From positions 3,534,001 through 3,598,000 of the forward strand of contig NZ_LT670817.1 in the NCBI RefSeq assembly GCF_900129425.1: a DNA stretch of 64,000 nucleotides, in the 5' to 3' direction. How positions within the stretch are numbered: position 1 is the stretch's first letter; each line of letters begins with the position of its first letter. Source of the DNA: Bradyrhizobium erythrophlei (GTDB taxonomy: Bacteria > Pseudomonadota > Alphaproteobacteria > Rhizobiales > Xanthobacteraceae). The notes beneath the pieces were generated by a model. It had not been told where the DNA came from. It saw only the letters and a list, made by a program, of their open reading frames with translations, and made no database searches. Of the stretch, positions 61,206-64,000 are shown one piece after another. A program made the translations under genes and the position numbers.

Positions 61206-63362
61206 TCAGCCACCTGTCCGCGCCACCTTCCATTCCGAAAGCCACCCCGTAAACCTGCCGCTGTCGCGATTGCCGCCGTGCCAGGCCGCATACACCGCGC
61301 CGTCGTCAGCCACCAGCAGCACGACGTCGAGACCTTTGGAGCGGCGCAGCGTATCGATCGCCTGGGCGGGCGTCTGCGCGATGGGACCTGCGACATTAAA
61401 CGACGTGTTGACGGATATCTCGACACCGATGTGGCGGCCGAGTGCCTTCAGATAGGCGTAGGTGAGGGGGTCGTCTTGCGCGCGCACGATCTGAATTCGC
61501 CCGGTGCCGTCGGCGTGAATCACCGCCGGAATCTTTTCGCGCGCGTGCGGCTTCGATCGCGCCGTCAGGACCATGTAGTTGTAGGCGTTGTATTCGGCGT
61601 CCGACGCGCCCTCCTGCAGATCGAAATACTCCCGCGCCGCGTCCAGCGTCGCCATCGGCGCCAGCGGGCGGATCGCTTCGCGGTATTTGACGCGCTCGTT
61701 GAGCCGCTCGCGCACTTCGGGGTCGCATGGGTTGGCCAGGATCGAGCGATGGCCGAGGGCACGCGGCCCGGTTTCGGCTGCGCCTTGATAGAGCGCGATG
61801 ACGCCGTTTTGCGCCACCAGGAATGCCATCAGATCGGCAACGGCGTCGCGTCCGTCGGGCGTCGCAATATCCCCGATCCCTGTTGAGGCGATGTCGTCGG
61901 CCTCGAGCGCGGCTGCGATGTCCTGACGCTCTGGCGAGGATCCGCAATAAAATGCGTGCGTCATCGGGGCGCCGCGCGGTGCGCCTGCCAGATGCGCGAA
62001 CAGCCAGGCGGCGCCGATGGTGACGCCGGGGTCGCCGGGGACAGGCGGCACCCACAGATGCAGGCGAGCCCTGCGTTGCTGCGCCTTCGCGAACCACGCC
62101 TCGTCGAAGTGCTCGAGCAGGCGCATGTTGCCGACCGCATTCAACGCCACGCCGCCGGTCAGCACCAACCGGCTGGCGCCGGTTAAGCGCAGCAGATGAT
62201 CGACTACATGGATCATCGCATCCTCGAGCACCAGTTGCGTCGCGGCGGCCTTGTCGAGACGATTCCTGGTGTCGGGCCGGTGCTGGATGTCCTCGACCCG
62301 CAGCACCGCGTCGGGATTCCAGAGCTGATCGGATCTTAGCGGCACGCCGAGGATATCGATCAAGGCCGCCTTGTAGGGATGATGGAACGGGTCGCAATAC
62401 CAGTTGGCAAGAGCGCGATTGAGCCGCACTTCGCCGGCGCCGCCCAAATCCAAAACCTGTCTCAGCCGTGGATAGTACGGATTGCTGGCGCGGTTCATGT
62501 CGCCCCACGCCGCGGCGCCCATGTAGCGGCCCTCGCAGGACAACCAGGTCCAGCCACCCTGGGTCGATGAAATCACGCTGTAGAAGGCGCCGAGCGAGTC
62601 GAACATGCTGTCATTGCAGTAGAGCCGCCGCATTTCGCCATTTCTGACGACATAAAGCGAGACCGATCCCTTGTCGCCGGTGCCGTCGAGCACGGCAATC
62701 GCGACGGGTTCATCGTCCCCGGCGAAGGGCGAAGCCGCGAACGAAAACCAGGCATGGTTGTCATGGTGCGGCATGCAGATCAGCGGCACACGCTCGGAAA
62801 GGCCGAGCCGCCTGGCGAGGATTTTCGGCGTGCGGGTCATCTGATCGAGCCGGCGGCGGTCGTATCCGGCGGCCTCCGTGGTGCGCAGCAGCTTCAGGCT
62901 TTGCGGCAGTTCCTCCAACACCGAGCGGGCGAGCGTCCCGGCCAGCGTCGGGTAATCCCAGGTGGTAAGCCAGGCGGCGATATCATGGATATCGCGCCCC
63001 ATGCCTCGCAGCGTTTCCACCATCGCATCGATCGAGGCGCGCGGATATTCTGTGGTGTGCTTGTTGCCGGAAAAGCGTTCTTCCTCGTTGTTGACGATCA
63101 GCCGCGGGCCATTGGCCTCCGTCACCTCCACCAGCGCCACGCCAGAATTGTGCGTGCCGGGCAGCCCGAGCCCCGCGAGATAGACCGTCTCGCCGCGGCC
63201 AAGCCGTTCGCGGACGCGCGCGATCCGCTCCTTGGCGAAGGCCGATCCGAGCTGATGAAAACCCAGCGCCCCCATCGATTTCGCGCCGAGCCATCGCGCG
63301 GCGCGAAATCCGAACGTTGCGAGTTTGGGATACCGCGGGCCAATTCGTCTTTTCAGTTCCAA
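61206..63362 (-). CDS. Carbamoyltransferase (NodU/CmcH family)
   Basis: A 718-residue protein with the O-carbamoyltransferase signatures GLPGTHNSGVALVEVTEANG, VAIAVLDGTGDKGSVSLYVV, and AAETGPRALGHRSILANPCD. The N-terminal half has the kinase-like carbamoyladenylate-forming fold (HHDNHAWFSFAASPF). Family members carbamoylate Nod factors, antibiotics or other acceptors. Not next to nod genes here, so the target is unclear. No ribosome site resolved before ATG 63362. Confidence 0.82.
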   Translation of the reverse strand: MELKRRIGPRYPKLATFGFRAARWLGAKSMGALGFHQLGSAFAKERIARVRERLGRGETVYLAGLGLPGTHNSGVALVEVTEANGPRLIVNNEEERFSGNKHTTEYPRASIDAMVETLRGMGRDIHDIAAWLTTWDYPTLAGTLARSVLEELPQSLKLLRTTEAAGYDRRRLDQMTRTPKILARRLGLSERVPLICMPHHDNHAWFSFAASPFAGDDEPVAIAVLDGTGDKGSVSLYVVRNGEMRRLYCNDSMFDSLGAFYSVISSTQGGWTWLSCEGRYMGAAAWGDMNRASNPYYPRLRQVLDLGGAGEVRLNRALANWYCDPFHHPYKAALIDILGVPLRSDQLWNPDAVLRVEDIQHRPDTRNRLDKAAATQLVLEDAMIHVVDHLLRLTGASRLVLTGGVALNAVGNMRLLEHFDEAWFAKAQQRRARLHLWVPPVPGDPGVTIGAAWLFAHLAGAPRGAPMTHAFYCGSSPERQDIAAALEADDIASTGIGDIATPDGRDAVADLMAFLVAQNGVIALYQGAAETGPRALGHRSILANPCDPEVRERLNERVKYREAIRPLAPMATLDAAREYFDLQEGASDAEYNAYNYMVLTARSKPHAREKIPAVIHADGTGRIQIVRAQDDPLTYAYLKALGRHIGVEISVNTSFNVAGPIAQTPAQAIDTLRRSKGLDVVLLVADDGAVYAAWHGGNRDSGRFTGWLSEWKVARTGG

Positions 63363-63518
63363 ACCACGGGCCTTGTCAGTGACAGGTGCTCGCTTGCATC
63401 AATCATAATTGGCGGCAAGCAACAATGCGGTTTCGGGTCACGGAATAAGCCGATGCTTGCATGCGCGCGCGGGGCTTGCAACACTTGGTCAAAAGAAAAC
63501 GCCTAGCGGGAGGGAACG

Positions 63519-64000
63519 ATGTCGGTGCGGATGCGAAACCTTGTTGCGTTGGCGGCATTTGCTGGCGCCGCGTTGACGGCAGGCGCGGCGAGTGCGCAGA
63601 AGAAATATGATCCGGGCGCGAGCGATACCGAGATCAAAATCGGCAATATCATGCCCTATAGCGGTCCGGCTTCCTCCTATGGGGTGATTGGCAAGACCGA
63701 AGCGGCTTACTTCAACAAGATCAACGCGGAAGGCGGCATCAACGGCCGCAAGATCAATTTCATCTCCTATGACGACGCCTACAGCCCGCCGAAGGCGATC
63801 GAGCAGGCGCGCAAGCTGGTGGAGGGCGACGAGGTCTTGCTGATCTTCCAGCCGCTCGGCACGCCCTCCAATGCGGCCATTCAGAAATACATGAACGCCA
63901 AAAAAGTGCCGCAGCTCTTTGTCGCCTCCGGCGCCACCAAGTGGGGCGATCCCAAGCACTTCCCTTGGACGATGGGCTGGCAGCCCAACTACCAGAGCGA
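63519..64000 (+). CDS. Branched-chain amino acid ABC transporter substrate-binding protein (start)
   Basis: Begins at ATG 63519 after GGGAGGGAAC and is open to the end of the window (about 160 residues). Signal peptide (RNLVALAAFAGAALTAGAAS, cleaved near ASA-QKK) then KKYDPGASDTEIKIGNIMPY and TEAAYFNKINAEGGINGRKI, typical of periplasmic LivK/LivJ-type binding proteins. The ligand is not predictable from this part. C-terminus lies beyond the window. Confidence 0.85.
   Translation, partial: MSVRMRNLVALAAFAGAALTAGAASAQKKYDPGASDTEIKIGNIMPYSGPASSYGVIGKTEAAYFNKINAEGGINGRKINFISYDDAYSPPKAIEQARKLVEGDEVLLIFQPLGTPSNAAIQKYMNAKKVPQLFVASGATKWGDPKHFPWTMGWQPNYQS

Overview
The window looks like part of the chromosome of a GC-rich alphaproteobacterium, most likely Bradyrhizobium or a close Nitrobacteraceae relative. 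This rests on the core gene content (aroQ-accB-accC, DUF1236 and DUF2155 proteins, RF2, RNase E with an enlarged S1-domain insertion) and on an intergenic repeat before prfB of a kind I associate with that group. It is an inference, not a database match.

Bases 1 to about 17.4 kb are the late tail and lysis half of a P2-like contractile-tail (myovirus) prophage. The order is gpJ (cut by the window edge), gpI, a large tail protein, fibre proteins with a glycine-rich tip, sheath, tube, the E/E' chaperone pair with a -1 frameshift site, tape measure, gpU, gpX and gpD. A lysis cassette follows: endolysin, overlapping Rz/Rz1-like spanins and a holin-like protein. Many of these transcription units are separated by compact intrinsic terminators or hairpins. 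Head genes and integrase are not in the window and may lie to the left.

From 17.4 to 20.7 kb there is a metallophosphoesterase-like protein and two nucleotide-metabolism genes (deoxyribosyltransferase-like and dNMP-kinase-like). Each is preceded by a TTTGCA/TGCAAA inverted repeat or half site. From 20.7 to 22.3 kb, a collagen-like Gly-X-Y protein and a decayed minus-strand run of small phage genes appear.

From 22.4 to 32.4 kb is accessory cargo: a secreted protein, a membrane protein, a putative defence island (DNA methyltransferase, ParB-like protein, SNF2-type helicase, DUF3883 protein, DUF262 protein), a decayed gene, two tandem paralogous membrane proteins and a short minus-strand operon with a DUF2493 gene. 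The same GAATGCAAA operator-like motif recurs at 30.1 kb, which suggests that cargo and phage genes belong to one element. The right boundary probably lies between 32.4 and 32.6 kb.

From 32.6 kb to the end is ordinary chromosome: DUF2155 protein, aat, a three-gene two-component operon, accC/accB/aroQ, DUF1236 protein, DsbA-like protein, M48 protease, aminotransferase, dctA, alpha/beta hydrolase, amt with a sigma-54 promoter, a PP2C-kinase fusion, rne, amidase, PBP1A, prfB with a +1 frameshift, a HIBADH-like reductase, a carbamoyltransferase and the start of a LivK-type binding protein. I found no tRNA, rRNA or CRISPR array.
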